A stretch of 64,000 bases of DNA from Desulfuromonadales bacterium (lineage in GTDB: Bacteria; Desulfobacterota; Desulfuromonadia; Geobacterales; Pseudopelobacteraceae): the NCBI GenBank assembly GCA_016650295.1, contig JAENWA010000059.1:1-64000 (forward strand), in the 5' to 3' direction. Positions 7,810 to 20,110 of the stretch are shown here, one piece after another. Position 1 is the stretch's first letter, and every line of letters starts with the position of its first letter. Made by a program: the position numbers and the translations under genes. The notes under the pieces were generated by a model. It had not been told where the DNA came from. It did no database searches and worked only from the letters and a program-made list of their open reading frames with translations.

Positions 7810-8820
7810 ATGAAACGTAAAGCCCTCGCCCTCCTCTCCGGAGGACTCGACTCCACCCTGGCCGTTAAAATGATGCTCGACATGGGCATTGATGTCGAAG
7901 CCCTCAACTTCACCTCCCCCTTCTGCACCTGTACCGGCAAGAACCGCGGCTGTAAATCCGAAGCGATCCGCGTCGCCGAAGAATTCAAGATCCCCATCAA
8001 GGTCATCCACAAGGGCCTCGACTACCTGAATATCGTCCGCAACCCGCAGTACGGCTACGGCAAGGGTCTCAACCCCTGCGTGGACTGCCGGATCTACCTG
8101 CTGCGCAAGGCCAAGGAATACATGGCCGAGTGCGGGGCCGACTTCATCATCACCGGCGAGGTGCTCGGCCAGCGCCCCATGAGTCAGCGCCGCGATACCC
8201 TGCGGGTCATCGAGCGTGATAGCGGTCTGGAAGGGCTGCTGCTCAGACCGCTGTCCGCCCAGCATTTCGAACCGACCATTGCGGAACGGGAGGGGTGGGT
8301 CGATCGTGAAAAACTGCTGGCCATCAAGGGGCGCTCCCGCAAGGAGCTCTTTGAACTGGCCGAAGAGATTGATGTCAAAAACTACCCCTGTCCGGCCGGC
8401 GGCTGTCTGCTGACCGAACTGTCGTTTGTCCCCAAGATGCAGGATCTCTTCGATCACTCCGACGATCTCGACCCGCGCGACTTCCGGCTGCTCAAGATCG
8501 GCCGTCACCTGCGCGTCGGCGAGCGGACCAAGGTCATCATCGGCCGCGACGAATCCGACAACGACCTGCTGGAGGCCGCCCGCAAGGAAGGTGAAGCGGC
8601 CATCACCTGGCTGGACGGCAACACCCCGGTCGGTGTCATCACCGGCAGACAGGCCCCGGAATGTCTTGACCTGTCCGCACGAATTATGCTGCGCTACACC
8701 AAGGCCGAAAAAGGCGTCGCCTGCCGGATCAGCGTCCGCCAAAGCGGCACGGAACAGGTGCTGACGGTCTGCAACGACCTGGACGAAGAGGCAGTCAAAG
8801 GGTACATTATCTCCCTATAG
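7810..8820 (+). CDS. PP-loop ATP pyrophosphatase of tRNA-thiolation type (ThiI/MnmA-like)
   Basis: A 336-residue enzyme with the N-terminal PP-loop LLSGGLDSTLAVKM (residues 8-21), which binds ATP and adenylates a nucleotide, as in MnmA, ThiI and related tRNA sulfurases. Cysteine groups follow: CTCTGKNRGC near 39, PCVDCR near 96 and YPCPAGGC near 195; the paired cysteines could carry sulfur or a metal cluster. The last 110 residues (LRVGERTKVIIGRDESDN) resemble the NFACT-R-like RNA-binding module found in a subset of these proteins. The substrate base is not determined from sequence. The start ATG 7810 follows GGAGCTCTTTGA. A strong terminator follows 25 bases after the stop. Confidence 0.8.
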   Translation: MKRKALALLSGGLDSTLAVKMMLDMGIDVEALNFTSPFCTCTGKNRGCKSEAIRVAEEFKIPIKVIHKGLDYLNIVRNPQYGYGKGLNPCVDCRIYLLRKAKEYMAECGADFIITGEVLGQRPMSQRRDTLRVIERDSGLEGLLLRPLSAQHFEPTIAEREGWVDREKLLAIKGRSRKELFELAEEIDVKNYPCPAGGCLLTELSFVPKMQDLFDHSDDLDPRDFRLLKIGRHLRVGERTKVIIGRDESDNDLLEAARKEGEAAITWLDGNTPVGVITGRQAPECLDLSARIMLRYTKAEKGVACRISVRQSGTEQVLTVCNDLDEEAVKGYIISL

Positions 8821-8844
8821 AGCATCGGAAAATATCGCAGACAA

Positions 8845-8886
8845 AAAAACGCAACCCTCTCGCTGGAGGATTGCGTTTTTCTTTTT
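8845..8886 (+). terminator. Intrinsic terminator after PP-loop gene
   Basis: A hairpin with arms AAAACGCAACCCTC and GAGGATTGCGTTTT (one mismatch) is followed by TTCTTTTTTT. A-runs on the left make it potentially active on both strands. Confidence 0.85.
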
Positions 8887-8963
8887 TTGAACAGAAATCA
8901 AAGCCATTCAACAAACTGAAAACAGTTGTCCACGACCAAAAGTAGGTGCCTCTAGGCGAATGC

Positions 8964-9073
8964 ACGAAAGACACGAACAAACCATGCAATTTTAGCGGGT
9001 AAAGCACGACCTGTTTCGTAAAGTGCTTTCTAATGTAATGCTTTAATTTTCGTGATTTTTTCGTGTCTTTCGT
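8964..9073. repeat. Inverted-repeat element with 14-bp perfect arms
   Basis: ACGAAAGACACGAA (8964-8977) is matched by its exact complement TTCGTGTCTTTCGT (9060-9073), enclosing 82 bases that contain no gene. Sequence of this type (TTCGTGTCTTTCGTGG) recurs in many bacterial genomes as part of small non-coding mobile or palindromic elements. It lies between the PP-loop terminator and the end of yfbR. Confidence 0.55.
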
Positions 9074-9106
9074 GGACAAAAAAACGTTTTTGGGCTTATT
9101 GCACTT

Positions 9107-9715
9107 CTACCCCAGATTCAGTTCATCCAGTGACAGGCGGTAGCCGGGCAGGAACTTCTCCATAAAGTAACGCACTTCCGGCAGCGGGCTGGCGGACAGG
9201 TTTTCCTCATGTTCGGCCCGCGCCCGGCGAAATTCCAGATTGCCTGACTTTTCCTCCTCGATGCACTTGGCCAGCGCCGCGATCTTGTCGGCGGCCTTGA
9301 CCAGCGGCACATACTCGGATTCACCCTCGAAAAAGAACAGCGGCTCATACTCCCGGGCCAGTTCCGGCGGCAGCATGGCCAGCAGCTTGCGGCGGGCGCG
9401 GTCCTCCAGCTGGTGGAAGGAGCGCTTGAAGTTGGGATTGAAATGCTTGACCGGCGTCGGCATGTCACCGGTGAAGATCTCGCTGGCATCGTGGAAGATG
9501 CCGAACAGCGCGGCGCGGGAGGCATCCAGCGTTCCGTTGAAATAGGTGTTGCGGATAGTGGCCAGGGCATGGGCGATCACGGCCACATCCAGGCTGTGCT
9601 CCTGGATATTCTCCGGCACGGTGTTGCGCATCAGCCCCCAGCGGCTGATGTAGCGCATGCGGGAGAGAAAGGCGAAGAAGTCGTACTGTTCGGGCTTGGC
9701 TGGTTTTTCTTTCAT
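9107..9715 (-). CDS. yfbR: 5'-deoxynucleotidase YfbR (HD domain)
   Basis: A 202-residue HD-domain phosphohydrolase that dephosphorylates deoxyribonucleoside 5'-monophosphates in nucleotide salvage. The metal-binding residues are visible: EHSLDVAVIAH near residue 40, FHDASEIFTGDMPTPVK near 75 and VKAADKIAALAKC near 138. The N-terminal FLSRMRYISRWGLMRN is typical of YfbR. Length agrees with the family (about 200). The start ATG 9715 has AAGGA about 12 bases upstream. It stands alone, with an AT-rich leader to the right. Confidence 0.92.
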   Translation of the reverse strand: MKEKPAKPEQYDFFAFLSRMRYISRWGLMRNTVPENIQEHSLDVAVIAHALATIRNTYFNGTLDASRAALFGIFHDASEIFTGDMPTPVKHFNPNFKRSFHQLEDRARRKLLAMLPPELAREYEPLFFFEGESEYVPLVKAADKIAALAKCIEEEKSGNLEFRRARAEHEENLSASPLPEVRYFMEKFLPGYRLSLDELNLG

Positions 9716-9796
9716 GGTTGTGGTTTTCCTTGGCGACCTAACACACTGATACGTTTGGAATTTCTTTGTATCATGATACTCTCGGTACTAATAATT

Positions 9797-10222
9797 TCAT
9801 TGGGCAGCAATGATATTATCCATTCTGAGCTTCAAAGAAGCTAACAGCGAATAATGACGAATGCGAATGTTGGCAGTGAGCTCACTGGCTATCTCTTCAA
9901 TGTAGGTTTCCAATGTCATTCCATTATCCTTCAGCATTTCAATCCATTTTTCGTTGTCTTCGATCAAGCCAACATTGATAGCTTGATTGATGGCATCCCT
10001 TGGGCCACGAATATTTTTGACACCCCGACTGGTCAAATAGTCCTTGAGCAAATGCCAGGCGAGTTCGCATGTGTTTTCAAACACATGAATAAGACCAAGA
10101 TTCTCAAGGTTGCTTAAGTCCACACAGGCAATGAAACATGTAAGTTGAGCCATGGATTTATCGTAGCTGGCGAAGCGTTGTTGCCAGCGGCTATCGGGTT
10201 GGTTCATGTTTGCGTTCTCCAT
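9797..10222 (-). CDS. HI0074-type nucleotidyltransferase substrate-binding protein, orphan
   Basis: A 141-residue all-helical protein of the NTase_sub_bind (HI0074) family. The signature HVFENTCELAWHLLKDYL (near residue 47) and IEDNEKWIEMLKDNGMTLETY (near 89) are clear. Such proteins pair with a small MNT-type nucleotidyltransferase encoded next door, as a toxin-antitoxin-like module. Here no nucleotidyltransferase is found on either side: an ATG overlaps the stop in ATGA fashion but its frame closes after nine codons. The partner seems to be lost or located elsewhere. The start ATG 10222 is the first of two close ATGs (the other is 10207). Confidence 0.85.
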   Translation of the reverse strand: MENANMNQPDSRWQQRFASYDKSMAQLTCFIACVDLSNLENLGLIHVFENTCELAWHLLKDYLTSRGVKNIRGPRDAINQAINVGLIEDNEKWIEMLKDNGMTLETYIEEIASELTANIRIRHYSLLASLKLRMDNIIAAQ

Positions 10223-10323
10223 GGTTTATCCATAGATCTTATTGGAGCGTAGGCATCTTGCCTGCGTTTCGAGCGGGTTCATGCTCGAATAATTTTGCAC
10301 AGTCCATACACCCCTTGCAGGGT

Positions 10324-10794
10324 TCACTCCTCAGGCTCAATCACCCGTGCAACCTTACCGCCACATTTTTTGCATGTGCCGCTTAACACGAGCAAACGAC
10401 CAGATATTTTACCCTCGCAAAGTTGCATGGATGCACCTGTATGACACTCTCCGCACCAGACATTATCCAAAAACACTATTCTATCCTGCTCCGGAATTTG
10501 ACCCCATCGTTTCCTTGCTTCGACGGTAAGTTTCGGCAACGGTTCGACAGTTGCTTTCCTGGCAAAATACCGCTCAAAAAGCTCCCTGTCCCTGAGAAAA
10601 CCTTCCTCACTCATTCCGACTGATTTTGCCGTGCCCACGGGATTTAACAGGTATCCCTTTTCATGGAGCCGGTTCATCGTATCCCAGTCAAACCCTTTCC
10701 AAGCCCGTGCACCAAATCCTTCATGCCTATCATGTGTCACCAGGTACAGAAGCGCCAGGGTGTAGTCGTCTATCTTGTCTTCATCGAAGTCCAT
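10324..10794 (-). CDS. DUF6429-like protein with C-terminal zinc-ribbon cysteines
   Basis: A 156-residue protein of unknown function. The first 80 residues (MDFDEDKIDDYTLALLYLV, ARAWKGFDWDTMNRLHEKGY, VGMSEEGF) match the small DUF6429-type domain in which a short helical unit is repeated in many bacteria. The C-terminal 45 residues carry two pairs of cysteines (WCGECH and CKKCGG), a likely zinc ribbon that the basic domain lacks. GGAGG lies 4 bases before the ATG at 10794. No operon partner is evident; the neighbours are also poorly characterised. Confidence 0.7.
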   Translation of the reverse strand: MDFDEDKIDDYTLALLYLVTHDRHEGFGARAWKGFDWDTMNRLHEKGYLLNPVGTAKSVGMSEEGFLRDRELFERYFARKATVEPLPKLTVEARKRWGQIPEQDRIVFLDNVWCGECHTGASMQLCEGKISGRLLVLSGTCKKCGGKVARVIEPEE

Positions 10795-10879
10795 GTGACC
10801 TCCGGAGAGTGACCAACGTTCCTTATATTCTTCTCCAACGTCCCCTATATTTTCTTCTCTCGCCTCAAGCCTGATAACC

Positions 10880-11392
10880 CTATTTCTCGGAACTGGCTTT
10901 TATCATTGTGCAAATTATCGCTTGCATTTTGACAGGGTCCGACTCGTAGTCTACCATTTTATACATTCTCGCGCGTTCGCCAAAGCCAAACCTCTGATAG
11001 ATCGCTTTCTCTTCTTCGGGCAATTCTTCCAGTATGGTATGTATCATTTCGAGATGTTCCGCCTGCTGATGTTGATTTCTGGGCTGGGCCTCGGCTTCGA
11101 CCGGCGTGACTGTCTCGAGTTTCTGGGATTGATATAACTTTGTGGACTGCCGGAGGTCTTGTGCCAATTCAGCGAAATACTCGGCTGCGGCCCTCATTTT
11201 GTCGATGCTCGCGGCATCGTCCCCGGAATCAAGCGGGATAATGCCAGTGAAACCTGATTCTGATATTGTGAGGAATTCACTGTTTACATTGAGCTTAATC
11301 CGGTTGCCGTTCACCTCGACGAGTCCGCAGACAAATTCCCGATTGCTGACGTAGTTATGGTTTTTCACTGCCTCGTAATCTGCCTTTACCAT
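10880..11392 (-). CDS. Hypothetical protein
   Basis: A 170-residue acidic, soluble protein without a family I recognise. The N-terminal 60 residues look like a small beta-rich domain (FVCGLVEVNGNRIKLNVNS); the middle (85-115) is Gln/Glu-rich and probably flexible; the C-terminal 50 residues look helical and end with MQAIICTMIKASS. GGAGAGG lies 6 bases before the ATG at 11392, so translation is likely. It could be co-transcribed with the DUF6429-like gene (85 bases downstream). No signal peptide or membrane segment is seen. Confidence 0.6.
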   Translation of the reverse strand: MVKADYEAVKNHNYVSNREFVCGLVEVNGNRIKLNVNSEFLTISESGFTGIIPLDSGDDAASIDKMRAAAEYFAELAQDLRQSTKLYQSQKLETVTPVEAEAQPRNQHQQAEHLEMIHTILEELPEEEKAIYQRFGFGERARMYKMVDYESDPVKMQAIICTMIKASSEK

Positions 11393-11488
11393 GGTTGGTC
11401 CTCTCCAAAAACAAATTGTACAATAGATGCCCCTGCTTCGAAATGGATGAGGCTGCTAACCCGACCTACAAAAATACATGTGCCAGCA

Positions 11489-12637
11489 TCACACCCGCTC
11501 ATACGGTTCAAACAACCTCTTGTACTCATCCAGCGCGAAACGGTCGGTCATGCCGGCAATGTAGTCGCAGACGGTCCGTTCCAGACCGAAGTGCTCGCTG
11601 CGCAGGCGGTATTTGGGGGGCAGCAGGTTGGGATACTTGAGATAGGTTTCGAACAGCCGGGTGATGAAGATCTCCGACTTGACCCGCATCTTGTCCACCT
11701 TGTAATGGCGGTAAAGATGTTCAAACAGGAAACGCTTCAGCTCCTGATTCTGGATGGTTATATCCTCGCTGAAATGGGCGACCGCCCGGTTGACCCGGCG
11801 CAGGTCGTCCAGGGACGAGATCGACAATTGCTCCAGGTTTGCCGTAATGGTGCCGCAGATATTGCCGATCAGGAGCCCGATCAGGGCACTGATGGTCTGG
11901 TACACCAGGCGTTTGTCGTCAATGGCGGGGTACTTTTCGCGGACGCCTGCACTGACCTGTCTCCAGAGCGAGATCCGTTCCAGCATATCCAGGGTGATAT
12001 AGCCCGATTTCAGGCCGTCGTCGATGTCGTGGTTGTTATAGGCAATTTCATCGGCGTAATTGATGATCTGCCCCTCGATAGAGGGAACCACACCCGGCAG
12101 GAACTCTGCCATGGTTGCGGTCGGGGCGTCATAGGGGCTGGCATGCTTGATGATCCCTTCCCGCAGTTCCCAGGTCAGGTTGAGCCCGTTGAAACCGGGG
12201 TAGCGTTCTTCCAGCTCATCCACGACCCGGAAGGACTGCAGGTTGTGCTCGAAGCCGCCTTTCCCTTGCATCAGCCGGTTCAAGACATCCTCGCCGGTAT
12301 GGCCGAAGGGGGTATGCCCCAGGTCGTGGGCCAGGGCCAGGGCCTCGGTCAGCTCCTCGTTCAGGTGCAGCTTGCGGGCAATGGCCCGACCGATCTGGGC
12401 CACCTCCAGCGAATGGGTCAGGCGGGTACGGTAGTAATCCCCTTCGTGGTTGACGAAGACCTGGGTCTTGTACTCCAGCCGCCGGAACGCGGCGCAGTGG
12501 ATGATCCGGTCGCGGTCGCGCTCAAAGGCCGGACGCGGGTCACGAAAATCCTCCTGGTGCTTCCGTCCGCGCGACAGGGCGCTGCTGCTGGCATAACCGG
12601 CCAGATCGGTGCGTTCGGTTGATTCAGTCATCACCAT
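11489..12637 (-). CDS. dgt: Deoxyguanosinetriphosphate triphosphohydrolase-like protein
   Basis: A 382-residue HD-domain enzyme that removes triphosphate from deoxynucleoside triphosphates. Visible motifs are FERDRDRIIHCAAFRRLEYK (near 37), RTRLTHSLEVAQIGR (near 70), LAHDLGHTPFGHTGE (near 103) and YADEIAYNNHDIDD (near 190), which supply the HD metal ligands and the nucleotide pocket. The length fits the Dgt type-2 subfamily (about 380). The start ATG 12637 has GGAGG 6 bases upstream. It stands alone, 96 bases beyond the hypothetical gene. Confidence 0.92.
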   Translation of the reverse strand: MVMTESTERTDLAGYASSSALSRGRKHQEDFRDPRPAFERDRDRIIHCAAFRRLEYKTQVFVNHEGDYYRTRLTHSLEVAQIGRAIARKLHLNEELTEALALAHDLGHTPFGHTGEDVLNRLMQGKGGFEHNLQSFRVVDELEERYPGFNGLNLTWELREGIIKHASPYDAPTATMAEFLPGVVPSIEGQIINYADEIAYNNHDIDDGLKSGYITLDMLERISLWRQVSAGVREKYPAIDDKRLVYQTISALIGLLIGNICGTITANLEQLSISSLDDLRRVNRAVAHFSEDITIQNQELKRFLFEHLYRHYKVDKMRVKSEIFITRLFETYLKYPNLLPPKYRLRSEHFGLERTVCDYIAGMTDRFALDEYKRLFEPYERV

Positions 12638-12739
12638 GTAATCCCTCCACGCCGCACAATAATCTAATTGTACCGATTTTTTAACTGTTTTATCTTGAGG
12701 CTCAAAAAATATGGCAGGGAGCGGGGCTGGTTAACGAGA

Positions 12740-12789
12740 AAATGATGCTCTCACTCGACTTTCATCAATTGGTGGTGAGAGCATCATTT
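12740..12789. terminator. Long perfect hairpin between dgt and secreted-protein gene
   Basis: AAATGATGCTCTCAC (12740-12754) and GTGAGAGCATCATTT (12775-12789) are exact 15-bp inverted repeats with a 20-base loop. On the reverse strand it lies 55 bases past the stop of the gene at 12845, so it may terminate that transcript, but no long U-run follows. The unusually long perfect stem also fits a small palindromic element. Confidence 0.5.
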
Positions 12790-12844
12790 ATTAGACATTT
12801 CATACAACGACCGCATTTGCGACGGTCCGGGAGTTTTGCCGTTC

Positions 12845-13345
12845 CTAGCGCCGACCTTCACCACGATGTTCACCACCACGGTGATCGCCATCGTGTCTAT
12901 CACCGCGATGATCACCACCACGGCCTTCACCCCGCGGCCCCTCTCCAGGTCTGTGCCAGCGACCACGATAATGTTCGCGATCCCGGTCGTATTTGCGGAA
13001 TTCTCTGTCACGGAAATGACGAATATCCGCGTACCTGTGATTGCGGAGTCCCGGCGGCAGTCTGCGGGATTCAACCCCTACCCACGGGCCGTTATAGTTG
13101 CGGGACCGGTAGTAATAGCCATTGTTGTAGAGGTAGTAGTCATTGCCGATGTAGACGATGTCATAGGGTGCCCCCACCGATACGTGGAAACCGAGTGACG
13201 GCGCGTAAATGAACTCGGGGGCCGTCTGGACAACAACTGTCGGCGGCAGCGGGAGCGGTATACCGATTCTGATATCGACGCCGGCGCTAGCCGAAACAGC
13301 CACGGCGACTGCGAGAAACAATCCAAATAATAATGTTTTTTTCAT
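12845..13345 (-). CDS. Secreted protein with Arg/Gly/His/Asp-rich tail
   Basis: A 166-residue exported protein. A signal peptide (MKKTLLFGLFLAVAVAVSAS, cleavage near ASAG at 20-22) is followed by a Pro/Tyr-rich region (APYDIVYIGNDYYLYNNGYY, RSRNYNGPWVGV) similar to small periplasmic proteins of unknown function in Geobacter relatives. The last 45 residues are a low-complexity HR/GD-rich tail (GDHRGDRHDGDHRGGEHRG), which could bind metal or polyanions. AAGGAGCTGTC precedes the ATG at 13345. No partner genes are evident. Function unknown. Confidence 0.75.
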   Translation of the reverse strand: MKKTLLFGLFLAVAVAVSASAGVDIRIGIPLPLPPTVVVQTAPEFIYAPSLGFHVSVGAPYDIVYIGNDYYLYNNGYYYRSRNYNGPWVGVESRRLPPGLRNHRYADIRHFRDREFRKYDRDREHYRGRWHRPGEGPRGEGRGGDHRGDRHDGDHRGGEHRGEGRR

Positions 13346-13486
13346 GACAGCTCCTTTTCTTCCGATTATTCAACAATCAGCAGTGGGAATTAAAAACTCA
13401 TGGTTCTGTTACTTCTACGTATAATTATACCTGAAAAACAGAAAAACTGTAGCGGGTGAATATATCTATTTAGGCGAGGTCCACAG

Positions 13487-15565
<2,079 letters not shown>

Positions 15566-15588
15566 GCGCGCCTGGCTTCACGACTCAC

Positions 15589-15625
15589 AAACAAGCCCAC
15601 TACCGGTCCGGTGGAGGGCTTGTTT
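15589..15625 (+). terminator. Intrinsic terminator after rep
   Basis: AAACAAGCCC and GGGCTTGTTT are exact 10-bp arms around a GC-rich loop, 24 bases past the rep stop. The A/T-rich ends make it usable from both sides, which fits the convergent small gene to the right. Confidence 0.8.
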
Positions 15626-15656
15626 GGTTCATTCTGTTTTCGACGTGCGTTTGTAG

Positions 15657-15797
15657 TCAGTGCTTCGATATATACTTTTTAAGATCCTCTGCTACTTCCT
15701 GAGCAGCATCTTCAACCCTGGAACCTTCGCGGGCAAAGTGTCTGAATTTGGCAATGGTTTTGCCTGCATTGTTCTTTATGAGTAATTCAACATCTTG
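15657..15797 (-). CDS. Small hypothetical protein
   Basis: A possible 46-residue protein reading MQDVELLIKNNAGKTIAKF, ending with EVAEDLKKYISKH. The strand-then-amphipathic-helix pattern and the clean position between a terminator and a divergent gene argue that it is real. No good ribosome binding site is seen before ATG 15797; an upstream start at 15839 would add 14 residues. I know no family for it. Confidence 0.4.
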   Translation of the reverse strand, partial: QDVELLIKNNAGKTIAKFRHFAREGSRVEDAAQEVAEDLKKYISKH

Positions 15798-15934
15798 CAT
15801 AATAAATATACAGCCCAATCCATGCATGTCAACATACACGACAGGACTTTGCGAAAATCAAAAGACATGCTGCAGCAATCTTTCTGCTGGCTTCGTGATG
15901 AACTTTCTGCAAAAATAGCCATGGAGGTTATCCC

Positions 15935-18061
<2,127 letters not shown>

Positions 18062-18189
18062 TACATAGTCACTGCTATAATTTTTTTCAGCACCCTCTCT
18101 ATGAAAGCGTTTCATAAAGTATACTTTTTCAGAATGCCCGGTCGTGCTATAGTTGTTTTCTGATATATTTAAACAATGCGAGGATAGCC

Positions 18190-19161
18190 ATGATTCCAGA
18201 AATACCAGGAATCTTCCTGAAGCGTGCGCTTCTCTCAGCGCTGATGGCGTCAGCAGTATTCTGCTTCATCCCGCGGGACGCCCAGGCCGTTCAGTGGCAG
18301 GCACTGGCCCGCACCGGTCGTCACGAAGTCGCCATAGACAGCGGCTCCATACGATTGACCAAACTGAGCAGGCTGGCTGTCTGGCTCAGGTTCACACCGC
18401 TTGACGAACTGCAACGCAAGCAGGCTGCTGCTGAATACGGACAGAAGGCTTATCGGCTTCACCTTGAATATTACGAGATCGACTGCAGTGAACAGAGTGC
18501 CGTATCGGGTATCGTCGAAATCCTGGGTCCGGCCAGAAAACGGCTGGCCCTGGTGAAGTCGGACGGACCGCCGGAAGCCATTATTCCAGGTTCGGCACTG
18601 GATCTGGCTGCCCGGCAGATCTGTCCCGCTCTGGAGGACGACAGCGTAAGCGATGAGAATGACATAGAGTCTCCTGATAGCGGCGCACTCCCGGAAGAAG
18701 CCCAGGAGAAACAGATACCGGAAGAAGCCCGCTTCGCGATCGTGGAAGCACTTCAAAAGACCGAACGCGACCCGAAGGACCTTGAGGCTTGGCGCGGCCT
18801 CGGGAACGCCTATTATGACGCGGACAGTCCTGCACAGGCTATCGCAGCCTATGATCGGGCGCTGGCTATCAAGACCGACGACAGCAACATACTCAATGAC
18901 CAGGGCGCCATGTTTCGTCAGACGGGAGAATTCACCCGCGCCCTGGCGAACTTTGAAAAGGCACGCTCGGCAGACCAGAGTAACCTGGAGAGTCTCTATA
19001 ATATCGGCTATGTCCTCGCCTTTGACCTGAACCAGATCGACAAGGCGGTTGTTGTGTGGCGCAGGTATCTGACACTGGACAAGACCAGTGAATCATCTCG
19101 TCAGGTACTGTCGTTTATCGAGCGTTACGCTAAGCCGGACAGCAAAAACGCACGGAAGTAA
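18190..19161 (+). CDS. Secreted TPR protein with surface-adhesin-E-like domain
   Basis: A 323-residue exported protein. A signal peptide occupies residues 1-35 (cleavage near DAQA). Residues 36-150 (WQALARTGRHEVAIDSGSI, VWLRFTPLDE, YRLHLEYYEIDCSEQ) resemble the small surface-adhesin E-like domain. An acidic linker leads to two to three TPR units (190-300) with AWRGLGNAYYDADSPAQAIAAY-type repeats. The TPR part is closely similar to the TPR protein encoded at 29110, which also has the DQGAMFRQTG/DQGVMYRRVG and NIGYVLAFDLNQ/NMGILYSVDMKQ pairs. It probably acts as a periplasmic scaffold; the partner is unknown. Confidence 0.8.
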   Translation: MIPEIPGIFLKRALLSALMASAVFCFIPRDAQAVQWQALARTGRHEVAIDSGSIRLTKLSRLAVWLRFTPLDELQRKQAAAEYGQKAYRLHLEYYEIDCSEQSAVSGIVEILGPARKRLALVKSDGPPEAIIPGSALDLAARQICPALEDDSVSDENDIESPDSGALPEEAQEKQIPEEARFAIVEALQKTERDPKDLEAWRGLGNAYYDADSPAQAIAAYDRALAIKTDDSNILNDQGAMFRQTGEFTRALANFEKARSADQSNLESLYNIGYVLAFDLNQIDKAVVVWRRYLTLDKTSESSRQVLSFIERYAKPDSKNARK

Positions 19162-19232
19162 ACGTCCGTGAAAATCAAAGTGGTTGAAACAAGGCCGCTG
19201 ACATGCTACAAAAGCCACCTTCCACTATGCAT

Positions 19233-19309
19233 GCGCCCGTAGCTCAGCTGGATAGAGTACCTGGCTTCGAACCAGGGTGTCGGGAGTTCGAATCTCTCCG
19301 GGCGCGCCA
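19233..19309 (+). tRNA. tRNA-Arg (anticodon TCG)
   Basis: A 77-base cloverleaf. The acceptor arms GCGCCCG and CGGGCGC pair, the D arm is GCTC/GAGT, the anticodon stem CCTGG/CCAGG encloses the loop CTTCGAA with anticodon TCG (reads CGA, Arg), and the T arm carries TTCGAAT. The 3' CCA is encoded in the DNA. It stands alone between two protein genes and no integrated element abuts it. Confidence 0.95.
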
Positions 19310-19471
19310 ATAAAAACATCAGGTTATGGATTTTATCTGTAGCCTTTTTTTATGTGATTACCATTGGAATGGAATCAATGAGGATCTTTAGTAAGTTAGA
19401 AGTTATTTGCTGCGGTTTTCTTGCAGAAAATAACTTCGTTAACGCACTTATCCTGTTTATAAGGGCTTGGT

Positions 19472-19759
19472 ATGAATAATTCCTGCGGATCATGCAAATA
19501 CGGCCACGACACCAAATCTGGCGGTGGCAAGGCCTCACCGGGTACGGTCTGGTGCTCCCAGCGCAACATGCAGATGGGACAAAACAGGCCATTGCCCTGC
19601 TTTGTCGCAATTGGCGGCAGAATAATCAAGCGCTGCTCGGCCTGCAAACAGGCCAAACTGCATATGCCAACCGGCGGTAACCCGCGACTGGGCACGGTCT
19701 GGTGTGAAAAGAAGCATCTGGAGATCAACAAGCAGCTGTCCATGGAATGTTTCGAATAA
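19472..19759 (+). CDS. Internally duplicated Cys-rich small protein
   Basis: A 95-residue protein made of two copies of a 45-residue unit. Each has the pattern C-x2-C-K, then P-G-x-x-GTVWC, then a basic segment ending M-x-C-F or P-C-F: SCGSCKYG/GTVWCSQRNMQM/PCF in the first and RCSACKQAK/GTVWCEKKHLEI/ECF in the second. Four cysteines per unit suggest a zinc- or Fe-S-binding fold. I do not recognise a characterised family. The ribosome binding site before ATG 19472 is weak (AAGGGC). The membrane-protein gene follows after 55 bases and may be co-transcribed. Confidence 0.65.
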   Translation: MNNSCGSCKYGHDTKSGGGKASPGTVWCSQRNMQMGQNRPLPCFVAIGGRIIKRCSACKQAKLHMPTGGNPRLGTVWCEKKHLEINKQLSMECFE

Positions 19760-19814
19760 CAACCCTTACTATTTAACTGATCAGGGTAATCAATATGGAA
19801 GGCAGGATCACACA

Positions 19815-20093
19815 ATGCATTATCTGAAGTACATTCTCTTGTTACCGTTTTGGGTCATCTGCGGACAACTCTACTTTTACTCCGTCAGTCAAAAAAATGA
19901 ACAAAGGCAGCGTGGATGCCGGTCACTGGGCATTTTCTTTCTCACCATCGGCATTGTCAGTCTGGTTTCACGTGATTACTGGTTTGTTATATCAGGCCTT
20001 GCTCTAATCATGCTCGGCTTGAGGCTGACAGCCTATGGTCTCGATCGTATTGACAAAAGCATCTATATTGACCGTTGCGAAGAAGATCGATGA
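19815..20093 (+). CDS. Small membrane protein
   Basis: A 92-residue protein with three hydrophobic segments: residues 2-21 (MHYLKYILLLPFWVICGQL), 36-53 (SLGIFFLTIGIVSLVS) and 55-73 (YWFVISGLALIMLGLRL). The start ATG 19815 has GGCAGG 8-9 bases upstream; a longer frame from 19704 overlaps the Cys-rich gene and is unlikely. No family is recognised. It is the last gene of a short unit closed by the terminator at 20111. Confidence 0.55.
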   Translation: MHYLKYILLLPFWVICGQLYFYSVSQKNEQRQRGCRSLGIFFLTIGIVSLVSRDYWFVISGLALIMLGLRLTAYGLDRIDKSIYIDRCEEDR

Positions 20094-20110
20094 ATCATGC
20101 TGTTAATAAC

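Noticed and set aside
7726-8742. Long reverse-strand open frame of 338 codons
   Set aside because: It lies opposite the PP-loop gene, is rich in Gly/Asp/Val as expected of an antisense frame in GC-rich DNA, and has no motif or ribosome binding site.
10245-10275. Short GTAGGCATCTTGCCTGC palindrome
   Set aside because: It is a small imperfect dyad of a kind seen widely; without genome-wide copies I cannot call it a REP element.
11357-12622. Forward open frame of 421 codons
   Set aside because: It is the complement of dgt and shows no recognised domain; dgt has complete HD motifs and a good ribosome binding site.
19233-19471. tRNA-Arg as an integration site
   Set aside because: No repeat of the tRNA 3' end and no integrase gene occurs downstream.
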